From assembly GCA_024102815.1 (NCBI GenBank), contig JAGFJJ010000014.1:183547-247546 (forward strand): 64,000 nucleotides of DNA, given 5' to 3'. Positions 26,745-36,225 of the stretch are shown here, in pieces (position 1 is the first letter of the stretch; each line of letters begins with the position of its first letter). Position numbers and translations under genes: made by a program. Source of the stretch: Phycisphaerae bacterium. GTDB lineage: Bacteria > Planctomycetota > Phycisphaerae > UBA1845. The notes under the pieces are model-generated. The model saw only the letters and a program-made list of their open reading frames with translations, was not told where the DNA came from and made no database searches.

Positions 26745-28307
26745 ATGGTCCGCCTGGAGCCTGCCGCTGCCCTCCCGTGGCGGTCGAACATTCAACGAGT
26801 TGGACTCCTCCTCGGGCCTGTCCTCTTTGCGCTCGCTCTTTCAATGCCAAACCTTGCCGGGCTCCAGGCTCAAGCAGCCGAATCCCTGCAGCTTCCTCCC
26901 GATCACGAGAACGTGCTCCACGTCGTACACGGTGCACGTTCAACATTGGCGCTTTGCCTGCTGATGATCACCTGGTGGGTGACTGAGGCCGTGCCGATCC
27001 CCGTAACGGCCCTGCTTCCAGGGTTACTCCTCCCCACCATGGGTGTCGTTGGCATCGAGAACGGTCGGCCCCACGTCTTCACGAGCAGGGTGGCATTCGC
27101 GGGCTACGCCAATCCCGTCATCTTCCTGTTTCTTTCGGGGTTCCTTCTGGCCGCGGGAATGCGAAAGTCGGGCGTGGACCGGCGGATTACCTTGAACTTC
27201 CTTGGCATGAAGCATGCCGCGCGCAACCCGGCGTCGTTGCTCCTGACCGTGATGGCCACGACGGCGTTTCTGTCCATGTGGATCTCCAACACGGCAACGG
27301 CCGCCATGATGCTGCCCATCGGCATCGGAATCCTGCACACGCTCGGAGAGCGACCCGGTCAATCAAAATTGGGGTGCGCACTGATGCTCGGCATCGCCTG
27401 GTCCGCATCCATCGGAGGCATCGGCACGCTCATCGGCTCCCCGCCGAACGGAATCGCCGTGGGTATCTTGAGCGCCCGGAAGATCGCGACTGTCGATTTC
27501 CTTCAGTGGATGAAGATCGGCATGCCTGTGGCTGCTATTGGATTGGTTGCCGCATGGCTGGTCCTCTTGATCCTTTTCCGCCCCCAAGCGGAGATCTCCC
27601 AGGCCGCCCGTGACGAACTTCGCGAGCAGAAGAATTCGCTCGGACCCTGGTCCCGGGAGGAATTGGCCGTCGGACTCGTTTTCCTCCTGGTCGTCCTCTT
27701 GTGGACCAGCCAGCCGGCGTGGCCGAGTCTGTTCGGCGGCAAAGTCCCCGGCGTTCTCGAACATATCGGCGTTTACGAAATCGGTCTGGCCTGCGCCATG
27801 TTGCTCTTCATCATCCCGATTGAGACGAATACGTGGCGATCCGTGCTCGAATGGCCGGACAGCAGATATGTTGATTGGGGAACGCTGCTGCTCTTCGGAG
27901 GCGGAATCGCGCTCTCCAACGCCATGTTCGCGACGGGCCTGACCAAATGGCTGGCCGGCGCCCTCGTCGACTCCATGGGTTGGGCCGGGCCCCTCACGAG
28001 CCTCGTCGCCATCATTCTGATGATCGACTTTCTAACCGAGATCACGAGCAACACGGCCGTGGCAACCATGATGTGCCCCATTCTCATCGTCCTGGCGCCG
28101 CGACTCGAGCTCGATCCAACGCTGCTCTGCCTCGCGGCAGCCATGGCCTCGTCGTTGGCCTTCATGCTGCCGGTCGCCACGCCGCCCAATGCGCTGGTTT
28201 TCGGAACCGGTTACTTTCGCGTCATCCAGATGGTGCGATCCGGCTTTCTCATGAACCTCGTGGGATGTGCGATCCTTGTCGCAATCGTCTGCGTCCTGAC
28301 GAAATAG
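26745..28307 (+). CDS. DASS family sodium/dicarboxylate (or sulfate) symporter
   Basis: This product of about 520 residues is a polytopic inner-membrane protein of the SLC13/DASS family. The two SNT motifs that form the substrate and sodium site are present: ISNTATAAMMLPI in the first half and TSNTAVATMMCPI in the second. GTLIGSPPNGIAVG and ATPPNALVFGTGYF are the paired hairpin loops. WVTEAVPIPVTALLPGLLLP is the family's early signature. It imports dicarboxylates, citrate or sulfate; sequence alone does not decide. ATG 26745 is chosen; a TTG at 26721 would extend it by eight residues. Confidence 0.87.
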   Translation: MVRLEPAAALPWRSNIQRVGLLLGPVLFALALSMPNLAGLQAQAAESLQLPPDHENVLHVVHGARSTLALCLLMITWWVTEAVPIPVTALLPGLLLPTMGVVGIENGRPHVFTSRVAFAGYANPVIFLFLSGFLLAAGMRKSGVDRRITLNFLGMKHAARNPASLLLTVMATTAFLSMWISNTATAAMMLPIGIGILHTLGERPGQSKLGCALMLGIAWSASIGGIGTLIGSPPNGIAVGILSARKIATVDFLQWMKIGMPVAAIGLVAAWLVLLILFRPQAEISQAARDELREQKNSLGPWSREELAVGLVFLLVVLLWTSQPAWPSLFGGKVPGVLEHIGVYEIGLACAMLLFIIPIETNTWRSVLEWPDSRYVDWGTLLLFGGGIALSNAMFATGLTKWLAGALVDSMGWAGPLTSLVAIILMIDFLTEITSNTAVATMMCPILIVLAPRLELDPTLLCLAAAMASSLAFMLPVATPPNALVFGTGYFRVIQMVRSGFLMNLVGCAILVAIVCVLTK

Positions 28308-28447
28308 ACATCTTACGTCGCCCAGCACTCGTCCGGGCCTCAGCGACCATCATTCGTTTAGCGCAGGACCTTGTCCTCGTCCCTGTCGCGCACTAAAAGA
28401 CTGTATCCGAACCGCGAAGCTTGTCCCGTAAACCTGGCGAGGCAACG

Positions 28448-30028
28448 ATGGATTTCCGACGTCCCTGGAAAGCCGCAATCCTGGACATGGACGGCGTAAT
28501 TACGCGCACGGCCAGCGTCCACGCCCGTGCCTGGAAACGAATGTTCGACGAGTTTCTCGCGAAACGCGGGGACGGCGAGTCGCGGCAGCCTCCTTTTGAC
28601 ATGGATAGCGACTACCGCCGTTACGTCGACGGCAAGCCCCGTTATGACGGCGTGCAAAGCTTCCTCGAGGCGAGGGGCATCGAGCTGCCTTGGGGCAACC
28701 CGCAAGATTCAACCGGCACGAATTCGATCTGCGGACTGGGCAACCGCAAGAATCACATCTTCCAGGAAGTGATCAAGGAGACGGGTGTTGACGTGTTCGA
28801 GGACGCCGTCGAACAGATCGACTACTGGAAAGCCAACGGCGTCAAGGTTGCCGTGTTTTCATCCAGCCGTAATTGCCGCCTGGTTCTGGAAGCGGCGAAC
28901 TTGATCGACAAGTTTGATGCGCGCGTCGATGGCGAAGACCTGAAACGACGGAACCTTCGCGGCAAGCCTGCGCCGGACATGCTCGTCGAGGCCGCCAGGG
29001 AACTCGACGCCGATCCTGCCGACACCATCGTTCTCGAGGACGCCATATCGGGCGTTCAAGCCGGCCGGTCGGGCAATTTCGGCATGGTGGTCGGCGTTGC
29101 CAGGGAAAAGGGCGCGGAGGAAGATCTGCGAAGCGCGGGTGCGCACTGCATCGTCAGCGACCTTCGCGAGATTCGAATGACGCCCTTTTGCCCTCCGGGC
29201 GAGAATTGTCTTCTGCGGCCCTCGTCGGCCTCTGACCACGCCACATGGATTGTCGAGTGCATCGGGCAACGAAAACCGGCCATGTTCCTTGATTACGACG
29301 GCACGCTCACGCCGATCGTCCGCCGCCCCGAAGACGCCACGCTCGGCGAGAACATGCGCTCGATCCTGGTCCAATGGGCGCAGCACGCCAATGTCGCGAT
29401 CGTCAGCGGGCGCGACCGCCAGGACGTGCAGTCTCTGGTCCGGCTTCCCCAGCTCTGCTATGCAGGCAGCCACGGCTTTGACATCCGCGGCCCCAACGGG
29501 CTCCAAATGCAACAGGAAGAGGCCGTGTCCGCCCTGCCGGCACTTGACGAGGCGGAGAGAAACCTCAGGGAAGTTGTTTCAGCCATAGACGGCGCGCGTG
29601 TCGAACGCAAGAAGTTCGCCATTGCCGTCCACTTCCGCGAGGTATCCAGCGAGAATGACATCCGTCAGATCGAGACTTCAGTCGACCAGATTGTCAGCCG
29701 TGCGCAGCACCTTCGAAAGCGTTCCGGCAAAAAAATCTTCGAGCTCCAGCCCGACGTCGAATGGGACAAAGGCCATGCGATTCTCTGGCTGATCAAGGCC
29801 ATGAATGTCTCGGATCGCGCCAACGTCGTTTTCTACATTGGCGACGACGTCACCGATGAAGATGCTTTCCGCGCGCTTCGTCGCCAGGGCAGGGGTGTCG
29901 GAATACGGGTCGGATCGCCCGACGAAGACACCCTTGCGCTCTTCTACCTGCGCAACTGTGACGAAGTCGCTGCGTTTCTGGAAACGCTGCTCCGGAAGTT
30001 CCGGGAATCCGATTCCTCGCACGGTTGA
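28448..30028 (+). CDS. fusion of beta-phosphoglucomutase-like HAD and trehalose-6-phosphatase
   Basis: The 526-residue product joins two HAD phosphatase modules. Residues about 5-245 are a beta-phosphoglucomutase-type HAD (AILDMDGVITRTASVHA, SSSRN, GKPAPDMLVEAA, VLEDAISGVQAG). Residues about 265-515 are an OtsB-type trehalose-phosphatase (FLDYDGTLTPIVRRPEDA, AIVSGRDRQD, AGSHGFDIRGPNG, YIGDDVTDEDAF). It could dephosphorylate trehalose-6-phosphate and process glucose-phosphate from trehalose or maltose turnover. GAGG five bases before ATG 28448 supports the start. No otsA is in the window. Both active-site Asp pairs are intact, so both halves may be active. Confidence 0.88.
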   Translation: MDFRRPWKAAILDMDGVITRTASVHARAWKRMFDEFLAKRGDGESRQPPFDMDSDYRRYVDGKPRYDGVQSFLEARGIELPWGNPQDSTGTNSICGLGNRKNHIFQEVIKETGVDVFEDAVEQIDYWKANGVKVAVFSSSRNCRLVLEAANLIDKFDARVDGEDLKRRNLRGKPAPDMLVEAARELDADPADTIVLEDAISGVQAGRSGNFGMVVGVAREKGAEEDLRSAGAHCIVSDLREIRMTPFCPPGENCLLRPSSASDHATWIVECIGQRKPAMFLDYDGTLTPIVRRPEDATLGENMRSILVQWAQHANVAIVSGRDRQDVQSLVRLPQLCYAGSHGFDIRGPNGLQMQQEEAVSALPALDEAERNLREVVSAIDGARVERKKFAIAVHFREVSSENDIRQIETSVDQIVSRAQHLRKRSGKKIFELQPDVEWDKGHAILWLIKAMNVSDRANVVFYIGDDVTDEDAFRALRRQGRGVGIRVGSPDEDTLALFYLRNCDEVAAFLETLLRKFRESDSSHG

Positions 30029-30041
30029 GAGAAATTGGAAG

Positions 30042-30137
30042 TGCGGGGCGATCCCGACCATCCGCCCCACAGATCCAGCAGTCCCCTTTTCCCTCCCGGG
30101 CCGATGCGCGGGACGGATCCGACCGTCCGCCCCGCGC
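30042..30137. terminator. two related GC-rich hairpins between convergent genes
   Basis: Hairpin one pairs 30042-30050 with 30063-30071 (8 of 9 pairs). Hairpin two pairs 30106-30117 with 30126-30137 (one mismatch). Their loops and 3' arms are homologous (CCGACC...TCCGCCCC), so one is a diverged duplicate of the other. They lie between the convergent phosphatase fusion and the 1832-residue gene. They probably act as a bidirectional stop, although no clear T-run follows. Confidence 0.4.
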
Positions 30138-30195
30138 TTCGACGACTTCTTTCCCCATCCTGCCGCTTTCCCGACCTGTCTTGACCGGACCCGCG

Positions 30196-33100
30196 TTACG
30201 GCCACGGCGTCGGAACCGGGCACGCACCCTGACCCTGCGGACCCGGCGGGTTCGGCACGTTATACGGATAGAACTCCTTGCCCGAGCCGGTCGAGAACGC
30301 ATTCACGAATCGCAGCACATCAGGGCCGATCACCACGAAATCGCAGACCTCCGGGTTGACATCCACCCAGCTCGCATGCGGCGCTGCCGGATTGGACGAT
30401 GCGGCCTGGAACGCGGCGCTGATGTCAAAGCCGTTCATGACCGTGTTCGGGGGCGTCCATGACATCGGCGGCGTCGGGGGCGTTGTCGTCCCGTCGCCGG
30501 CCGCCGAGTACGAACCCACCGCGTCGCACCACCAACGTCCGTTGAGCGGAATGGGCACCGTCGACACGGTGATCGCGGACGTGAAATTCACGCCGTCCGT
30601 CGTCGCTCGAACTTCGTAGCTCTCCGCCGGCGCGATCAGGCAACCCGTCACGTGAATCACGGGCTCAATGCCGAAATCATACAGCGGCGGCGTCCCGTTC
30701 GAGCAAAGCCTCGTCAGCCCCTTCCCCACGACCGATGGCGGGGATGTCGCAGGCGGCGTGATGAACCAGGCGGTTCCTGTAGGCACGTGGGTCACACGGT
30801 AGCCGTGCATAGTGCCGGTATTGCCGGGGTCAGGACGGAATGAGATGTACCTGTTCTTCAACGTCGCGTGCGGATAACCCGTCGCGGGCAGCGGAGGCAG
30901 AAGCGGCCCGCCCGCCGTCGACGTGACCCGAAGCGCGAGGTCCCCGTTCAGCGGCGACCACCCCGGCGCGACGGTCGTCATGCTTACGGCCGAGTCATAG
31001 CGGTACGGCAGCCCTCTCGCCGCCTCTTGCCATCTCCAGATTGCGGGATCAGCCGGGTCGTTGGCCAAGGCGATCACGCTCAACCAGTAGACGCTACCCT
31101 GCTCCTGCAGGAATGGTTCAGCCGCCGGCAGGTCGTACTCGTAGAGGTAGATCGGCGCGCCTTCCGGATTGATCAGGCATGTCGGCACCTCCGCTACCTG
31201 CACTTCGGCCGTCCACAGCGGTATGCCGGGCATACTGAAGTTGAATGGCGGATTCAGGTGGGCCGGAATGTCCGAGAAGATCGTCAGGGCGAACGCTCGA
31301 ATTCCGCCGCCACGAAGCTCTTGCCCCAGCGCATTGAGCTCGTAGTTGCCCCACCAGTGCAGATCGGTAACCACCCCGCCCTCGCATCGCCAGTCATCCG
31401 CCAGGGTATTCGGCGGTGCCGGCGGGGCTTCGTGGGCATGGTATCCCGGCCATGCCGGGTTCGGTGGCTGTTCCCACTTGTTCCCGGACGACCGGTTGGA
31501 TGTCAGAACAAAGGACGTATCCCACGACCGCCCTTGCAGATCCGTAATCGGCTCGCCGAATACAAACGTTGCGCCGGGACCGGGCACCGTTGGGTCGAAG
31601 ATTCGGACCGCGTCGTCGTTCCACCGCGGTTGCCGTGTCTTCCAACCCCAGGGGAAATCCATCGGCGGCGTGTCGTACATGGCCGCAATACTCAGCCAGT
31701 ACACCGTGCAGGCGTTCTCCTGGACAAACCAATCCGCCTCGGGAATCTCGAAGTCGTAGCGGTAGCATCCGTCCGGACCTTGCATGAAATCGGGGTGGAA
31801 ATCGCACGCCACCGGCTGCTCGTTGAGCAGCTGACGATCGACATACCACTCTTGGATCACCATGCCCGGATGGCTGTAAGGGAACTGATTGCCCGGGTCA
31901 TGGACCGAAACGTCTGTCCAGATGGCGATGTGAAACATCATCGGAGCTTGCGGAGGCGGCATGATATCCGACCATCCACTGTACGAGCCCCACCAGTGGA
32001 TGTCCGTCACGGGCCGACCGTCGAGACACAGCCAGTCGTCCGCAACAACCGGTCCGAATCCGAACAGCGAGACTTCGTCCCATCCCCAGAAGCATTCCGG
32101 AGTTGGCGAGGTCGGGTTGAACGTCGGCGGCTGAGACCACTTGATGGCACTGCAGATCACCCCTTGGCAGTTGGGCGTTCCCGGGCCCTGCGGGTCGCCA
32201 CCCCGGGCAACGCAGTCGTTATGACCCGTCTCGACGCACCGGGCGTCCGGCAGGCAGCAAGCCTGGCAAACGGCATTTGCACAAGTCGAACCCAGGCCCT
32301 GCGGTGTCCCGCCGATCTCCGCGCAGCAGACGGGATCAAGCATGACGCACGCACCGCCCGACAGGCAGCATGCCTGCGGTGCGGTACAGGTATCCGCGGC
32401 GTGGAATACTCCGCCGAGGTCGGAGCAACAGCTTTCCGGCAGTGCGTCGCAAACCTCCGGCAGCGAATCACCGTTGCTGTCCCAGCAGCACGCCCCGATC
32501 GGATCACATGTTTCACCGACGTGGAATGAAGCGCCGGTCATGGCCAAGCAGCAGTCCTCGGCCATCAAAGCGCAATCCAGACCGGGCAGACCGGTCGGAT
32601 CCACGTAACAGCATGCACCGTCCGGCGCGCAATCACCGCCCGTCGTGAAAGTCCCACCGAGCATCTGCTCGCAGCAGATCAGGTACGTTGTGGTGCAAGT
32701 CTCCGCGACGCCGTCGCCGTCGGAGTCATAGCAGCAGGACCCCTGCGGGCCGCAGGTCGTCCCATCGCCCATGTAGGTACCGTTTTGGTTGGCGCAATCG
32801 ACGGAAGTCGTGTCGATGCAAGTGCCATCCGGCAGGCAGCACGCCCCGGTTGCCCCGACACATTGGCAGGACAATTGCGTACCGTTGACCACCTGCGTGC
32901 AGATTTCCGGAAGCGGGCAGCTACCTACGCAAGCTGGAGGGCCTCCCGTCGGGTCAGGCTCGATGTGACAGAGATTGGGGTCACGGCACTCGCACTGGAT
33001 GACCACGAACACACCGGGCGCCGTTTCATTCATCAGGACGGGAACGCAGACGTCCTGCGGATTCGGGCACGGAACGGGCATGCAGGCCTGTCCGGTGGGG

Positions 33101-35694
33101 TCGGGCTCACAAACCGGTTCTTCCTCTGCTTCCGAATCCAGCGCATTCAGCTCGTCAGGCACATCGGCCAGATTGCCCGAGGGACCCGGTGGAATGAACG
33201 ACCAGTTGCCTCGATCCAATCCCAGCATCCGCTCCTCGAACCAAAGATAGTTCTGGCCCAGCAGCAGCCCCGTTCCTTGGTCTACCTGCATTTGCCCCGG
33301 CGGCGGGAACATGTCCGTGTAGAAGATATCGCCGGCCTGCTCCATCACGCCGCTGCCCTGGAATCCGGCGCCTGCCAGTCCCAGTCCATCCACGCGGCAC
33401 TCGAAGTCCACCGCCGTAAACAGAAGACCGATCGATCCGGCATCCACGGAGAAGCCGACGATCGCGTCTCCTGGACCGAGCAATGGAAGTGTAAAGCCGT
33501 AGCCCATGCTGCTGCCGGTCGGTGACTCCGGATCGAAGTTGATCGCCGCGTCCGTGATGCGAAACTCGAGGTCCTCCACGGGAATCAGCAGCCGGACGAT
33601 CACCGCGTCGAGATCGTCGTGCGGCATCAGTCCAAGCAGCCCCTCGTCGATCAGGAGCATGTTCGTCTTCATGCCCGCGAACGGTGTGCCCGGAGGCATG
33701 GTTACGGCCACGAACAGGTCGCCCGAGGCCCCTTCGACCGGGCTGTTCACCTGGGCCGCAACGGCGCTCCCGAGCGCGCCGGTCGTTCCGCGATCGACGG
33801 AGAAGATGATGGGATTCCCGTTGATCGGCTCATGATTCGTCGTGTTCGGATCGGCCAGATCCGGTGGTAGGAGCTCCCTCACGCGATCGTGCGTATTCCC
33901 GGATTGCGCCGGAATCCCTCCGATCAACGTATTCGTCCCCACGTGTTCCATGGCGTCGAGATCGTCCTCGAACTCCGGTGGAGGCGGCAGCGGCCGCGGG
34001 GCCAGGAGCGCCATCAGTGCATCATCATGATCGAGGAAGTTCACGGCCGGCGCCGTAAACGGCGACGCAAAGAACACGTCTCCCGCGGCTTCCCCGTCGC
34101 TGCTCCATGCCTGGGGCCCTATCGTCGGATCGGCCGACCCCGCCGGACCGGCGGGCAGCGTCAGGAACCCCGCCAACGTAGCCTCGTTCCGGAGGGCGGT
34201 CGCCTGCAGCCCGACCGCAAAGGGATCGACACTGAAATAGAACGTGATGGGTAACCCACCCGATGCAACCACGGGCTCCAGGAATCCGGGCGCTCCCGAA
34301 CGTCCTTCCCACAGTTCAGCGTATACCTCGCTGAACCCGCCCGGAATCGGCTGCTCGTCACCGTTGAACCAATCCTCGCCGAACGAGTAGGCGTTGATGT
34401 TCGACAGGCCATGCACCAATCCCATGGCATCGGCGCGGAGAATCTGATTGTTCGTGCCCGAAGGACCGGCCGCAGGAATACGGTCCGGCTCCGACTGGAA
34501 GATCTCCGCTTCCGGCGATTGCGGTGCCAGGAAATAGTCGTTCACGTCGCCGATTCGCACCGTCGCGATTCCCGGCGGTTGAGGCGTCGGCGGAAGGCGA
34601 ACCGTCCCGTACGGCCCCGTCCCCGGCGGCGGCGCCGGTCCCCAGGGTGGATTGAAATATGGGGTTCCGGGCACCGGCGGTCCGTCGAACGCCGGGACGC
34701 CCGTATTCATTCCGTTAACCGAGAAACTGACCGGTCCGTGTTGACCCGACGTCCCGCTTGACGGCTTCGGGGCCACGCTGAGATTGTGCCAGTAATTCCA
34801 GGCCGCGCCCGGCGGACCTCCCGGCGGCGGAATGGGCGTGGGCCCACCGACCCAGGCGGCATTCTCATCCACCACGAAGAACTGCGATTGCTGAATATTG
34901 AATCCGGCCGCCGAAGCGTAGCCCGATGCCGTGGGCGTCGCCGCGGTCACGCCCACTTGGGTGAGATCGATCGTGATCGTCGTGGGAACCCACCATTGAA
35001 TCGGCGCGGGCGCCGCTCCCACGCTCCACTGCCACGACCGGATCAATCCGTTCACATCCTGTACGCCGAACGATACCGCGTTGATTTGGTTGCCCATCAT
35101 GTCGAACTGCGGCGCGGTCACCGACACGGTCACGATGGCGTTGGACAGATCGACCGGTCCCTGGGCCAGCGGACCCGTGCCGTAGTCATAGCGCCAGGCG
35201 CTGGAGAGGGAGTCGATCGGCGCCCCGTCAATGCAGGTAATGCCGTTGCAGTAGGCGTTCGGGTGCCACTCGCAATGGTCCCACCCCACGCCCATCATCA
35301 TGCATTCGGCCAAACCGAAATCGCCTTGGTCGCACGTCGAATCGGGAGGATTGTCGTTCCAGCAGTGGCAGCAATTCAGCCCGGGGGATGACCACATCAT
35401 CACCAGCCCGGGATAGGGTGGATAATCCGGATTCGTTCCACCCGGCCAGACGTACAGTAACGGCGGGTAGAACACGTTATCCGGGTACGGATCTCCCTGA
35501 CCGAACGCCTGCCACTGCGCCATGTAGTCGTCCCAGGACACGGAATCCATCGGAACGACCTGCCCCGAGGACATGGCGTCAGCCCAGTCCTCGCCGCCAA
35601 GATAGAAATAGGGTTCACCCCCAGCCGCTGCGGCCGCAGCCAGCAGTGCTGCCGCTGTCACGATGCACAGAAACCTGCCCTCACCCTTGCTCAT
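30196..35694 (-). CDS. giant secreted Cys-rich repeat protein (1832 residues)
   Basis: A signal peptide (about 1-26, LCIVTAAALLAAAAAAGG) precedes a long Pro/Gly-rich beta region of about 850 residues. From about 860 to 1185 there is a Cys-rich block of roughly ten modules of the pattern ACCLPDGTC...CC...GGT. Two copies of a related domain follow (about 1190-1360 and 1400-1590), marked by KWSQPP or KWEQPP, DDW, and VTDxHWWGxY. A final beta domain ends at 1832. Such proteins are typical of planctomycetes and presumed surface or matrix components. ATG 35694 has GGAGG upstream. The gene is monocistronic. No enzyme domain was recognised. Confidence 0.82.
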   Translation of the reverse strand: MSKGEGRFLCIVTAAALLAAAAAAGGEPYFYLGGEDWADAMSSGQVVPMDSVSWDDYMAQWQAFGQGDPYPDNVFYPPLLYVWPGGTNPDYPPYPGLVMMWSSPGLNCCHCWNDNPPDSTCDQGDFGLAECMMMGVGWDHCEWHPNAYCNGITCIDGAPIDSLSSAWRYDYGTGPLAQGPVDLSNAIVTVSVTAPQFDMMGNQINAVSFGVQDVNGLIRSWQWSVGAAPAPIQWWVPTTITIDLTQVGVTAATPTASGYASAAGFNIQQSQFFVVDENAAWVGGPTPIPPPGGPPGAAWNYWHNLSVAPKPSSGTSGQHGPVSFSVNGMNTGVPAFDGPPVPGTPYFNPPWGPAPPPGTGPYGTVRLPPTPQPPGIATVRIGDVNDYFLAPQSPEAEIFQSEPDRIPAAGPSGTNNQILRADAMGLVHGLSNINAYSFGEDWFNGDEQPIPGGFSEVYAELWEGRSGAPGFLEPVVASGGLPITFYFSVDPFAVGLQATALRNEATLAGFLTLPAGPAGSADPTIGPQAWSSDGEAAGDVFFASPFTAPAVNFLDHDDALMALLAPRPLPPPPEFEDDLDAMEHVGTNTLIGGIPAQSGNTHDRVRELLPPDLADPNTTNHEPINGNPIIFSVDRGTTGALGSAVAAQVNSPVEGASGDLFVAVTMPPGTPFAGMKTNMLLIDEGLLGLMPHDDLDAVIVRLLIPVEDLEFRITDAAINFDPESPTGSSMGYGFTLPLLGPGDAIVGFSVDAGSIGLLFTAVDFECRVDGLGLAGAGFQGSGVMEQAGDIFYTDMFPPPGQMQVDQGTGLLLGQNYLWFEERMLGLDRGNWSFIPPGPSGNLADVPDELNALDSEAEEEPVCEPDPTGQACMPVPCPNPQDVCVPVLMNETAPGVFVVIQCECRDPNLCHIEPDPTGGPPACVGSCPLPEICTQVVNGTQLSCQCVGATGACCLPDGTCIDTTSVDCANQNGTYMGDGTTCGPQGSCCYDSDGDGVAETCTTTYLICCEQMLGGTFTTGGDCAPDGACCYVDPTGLPGLDCALMAEDCCLAMTGASFHVGETCDPIGACCWDSNGDSLPEVCDALPESCCSDLGGVFHAADTCTAPQACCLSGGACVMLDPVCCAEIGGTPQGLGSTCANAVCQACCLPDARCVETGHNDCVARGGDPQGPGTPNCQGVICSAIKWSQPPTFNPTSPTPECFWGWDEVSLFGFGPVVADDWLCLDGRPVTDIHWWGSYSGWSDIMPPPQAPMMFHIAIWTDVSVHDPGNQFPYSHPGMVIQEWYVDRQLLNEQPVACDFHPDFMQGPDGCYRYDFEIPEADWFVQENACTVYWLSIAAMYDTPPMDFPWGWKTRQPRWNDDAVRIFDPTVPGPGATFVFGEPITDLQGRSWDTSFVLTSNRSSGNKWEQPPNPAWPGYHAHEAPPAPPNTLADDWRCEGGVVTDLHWWGNYELNALGQELRGGGIRAFALTIFSDIPAHLNPPFNFSMPGIPLWTAEVQVAEVPTCLINPEGAPIYLYEYDLPAAEPFLQEQGSVYWLSVIALANDPADPAIWRWQEAARGLPYRYDSAVSMTTVAPGWSPLNGDLALRVTSTAGGPLLPPLPATGYPHATLKNRYISFRPDPGNTGTMHGYRVTHVPTGTAWFITPPATSPPSVVGKGLTRLCSNGTPPLYDFGIEPVIHVTGCLIAPAESYEVRATTDGVNFTSAITVSTVPIPLNGRWWCDAVGSYSAAGDGTTTPPTPPMSWTPPNTVMNGFDISAAFQAASSNPAAPHASWVDVNPEVCDFVVIGPDVLRFVNAFSTGSGKEFYPYNVPNPPGPQGQGACPVPTPWP

Positions 35695-36225
35695 CGCTGC
35701 ACCTCCACAGACTTGCTTCCCGAGAAATGGCCGTCGGAATCACCACCCTGCCGCCGTCGCGGGGCCGGGGAGGCGCACCGCTCTGCACGGCTCAGTGAAA
35801 CCGGGTGCCGGACTCGGCGGATTGATGGTGCCAGTAGCATGACACTCATTGCCGAGACGTCTCAGACTTGTCCCTGCCGCGGAGCCGGTCGACCGGCTCC
35901 GCGTGCCCAATGAGCCCATTCTACAAGTCCTTCATTTCTTGTATATAGTTTTTTAAGTGAATTACAGTGACGATTTGCGCGCTCAGTAGCAATTTATGCG
36001 GCTCGCAACCCTCGTTTGTCGGGAAGCACGAACCTATTCGACTGCATGACGACTCGCGCAGCGTTGATCGCGAGTATCCCTGCGGAATCCGACGTGTTCG
36101 AGCCGGCCTACTTGCTCAATCCTTATCCTCGTGCAGAATCTCGCACGATGCCGCCCGGTCGGACCTGCGGCAAAATGCACCAGCCCCGGGGGAACTCTCG
36201 AAATGCGAGGATCGTTCAACTGGTA
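35695..36225. other. divergent intergenic region with a 26-bp palindrome and AT-rich tract
   Basis: About 530 bases lie between the 1832-residue gene and the PAP2 gene. A perfect 26-bp palindrome occupies 35878-35903 (centre GGTCGACC). A 30-base AT-rich tract with TTGTATATAG lies at about 35935-35965, the most AT-rich point nearby, and is a natural place for a promoter. Confidence 0.5.
35878..35903. promoter_or_regulatory. perfect 26-bp GC-rich palindrome
   Basis: Both 13-base arms pair without mismatch or loop (CGCGGAGCCGGTC and its complement). It lies about 180 bases upstream of the 1832-residue gene. It could be a regulator-binding site or a cruciform or terminator element; neither is shown. 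Confidence 0.5.
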
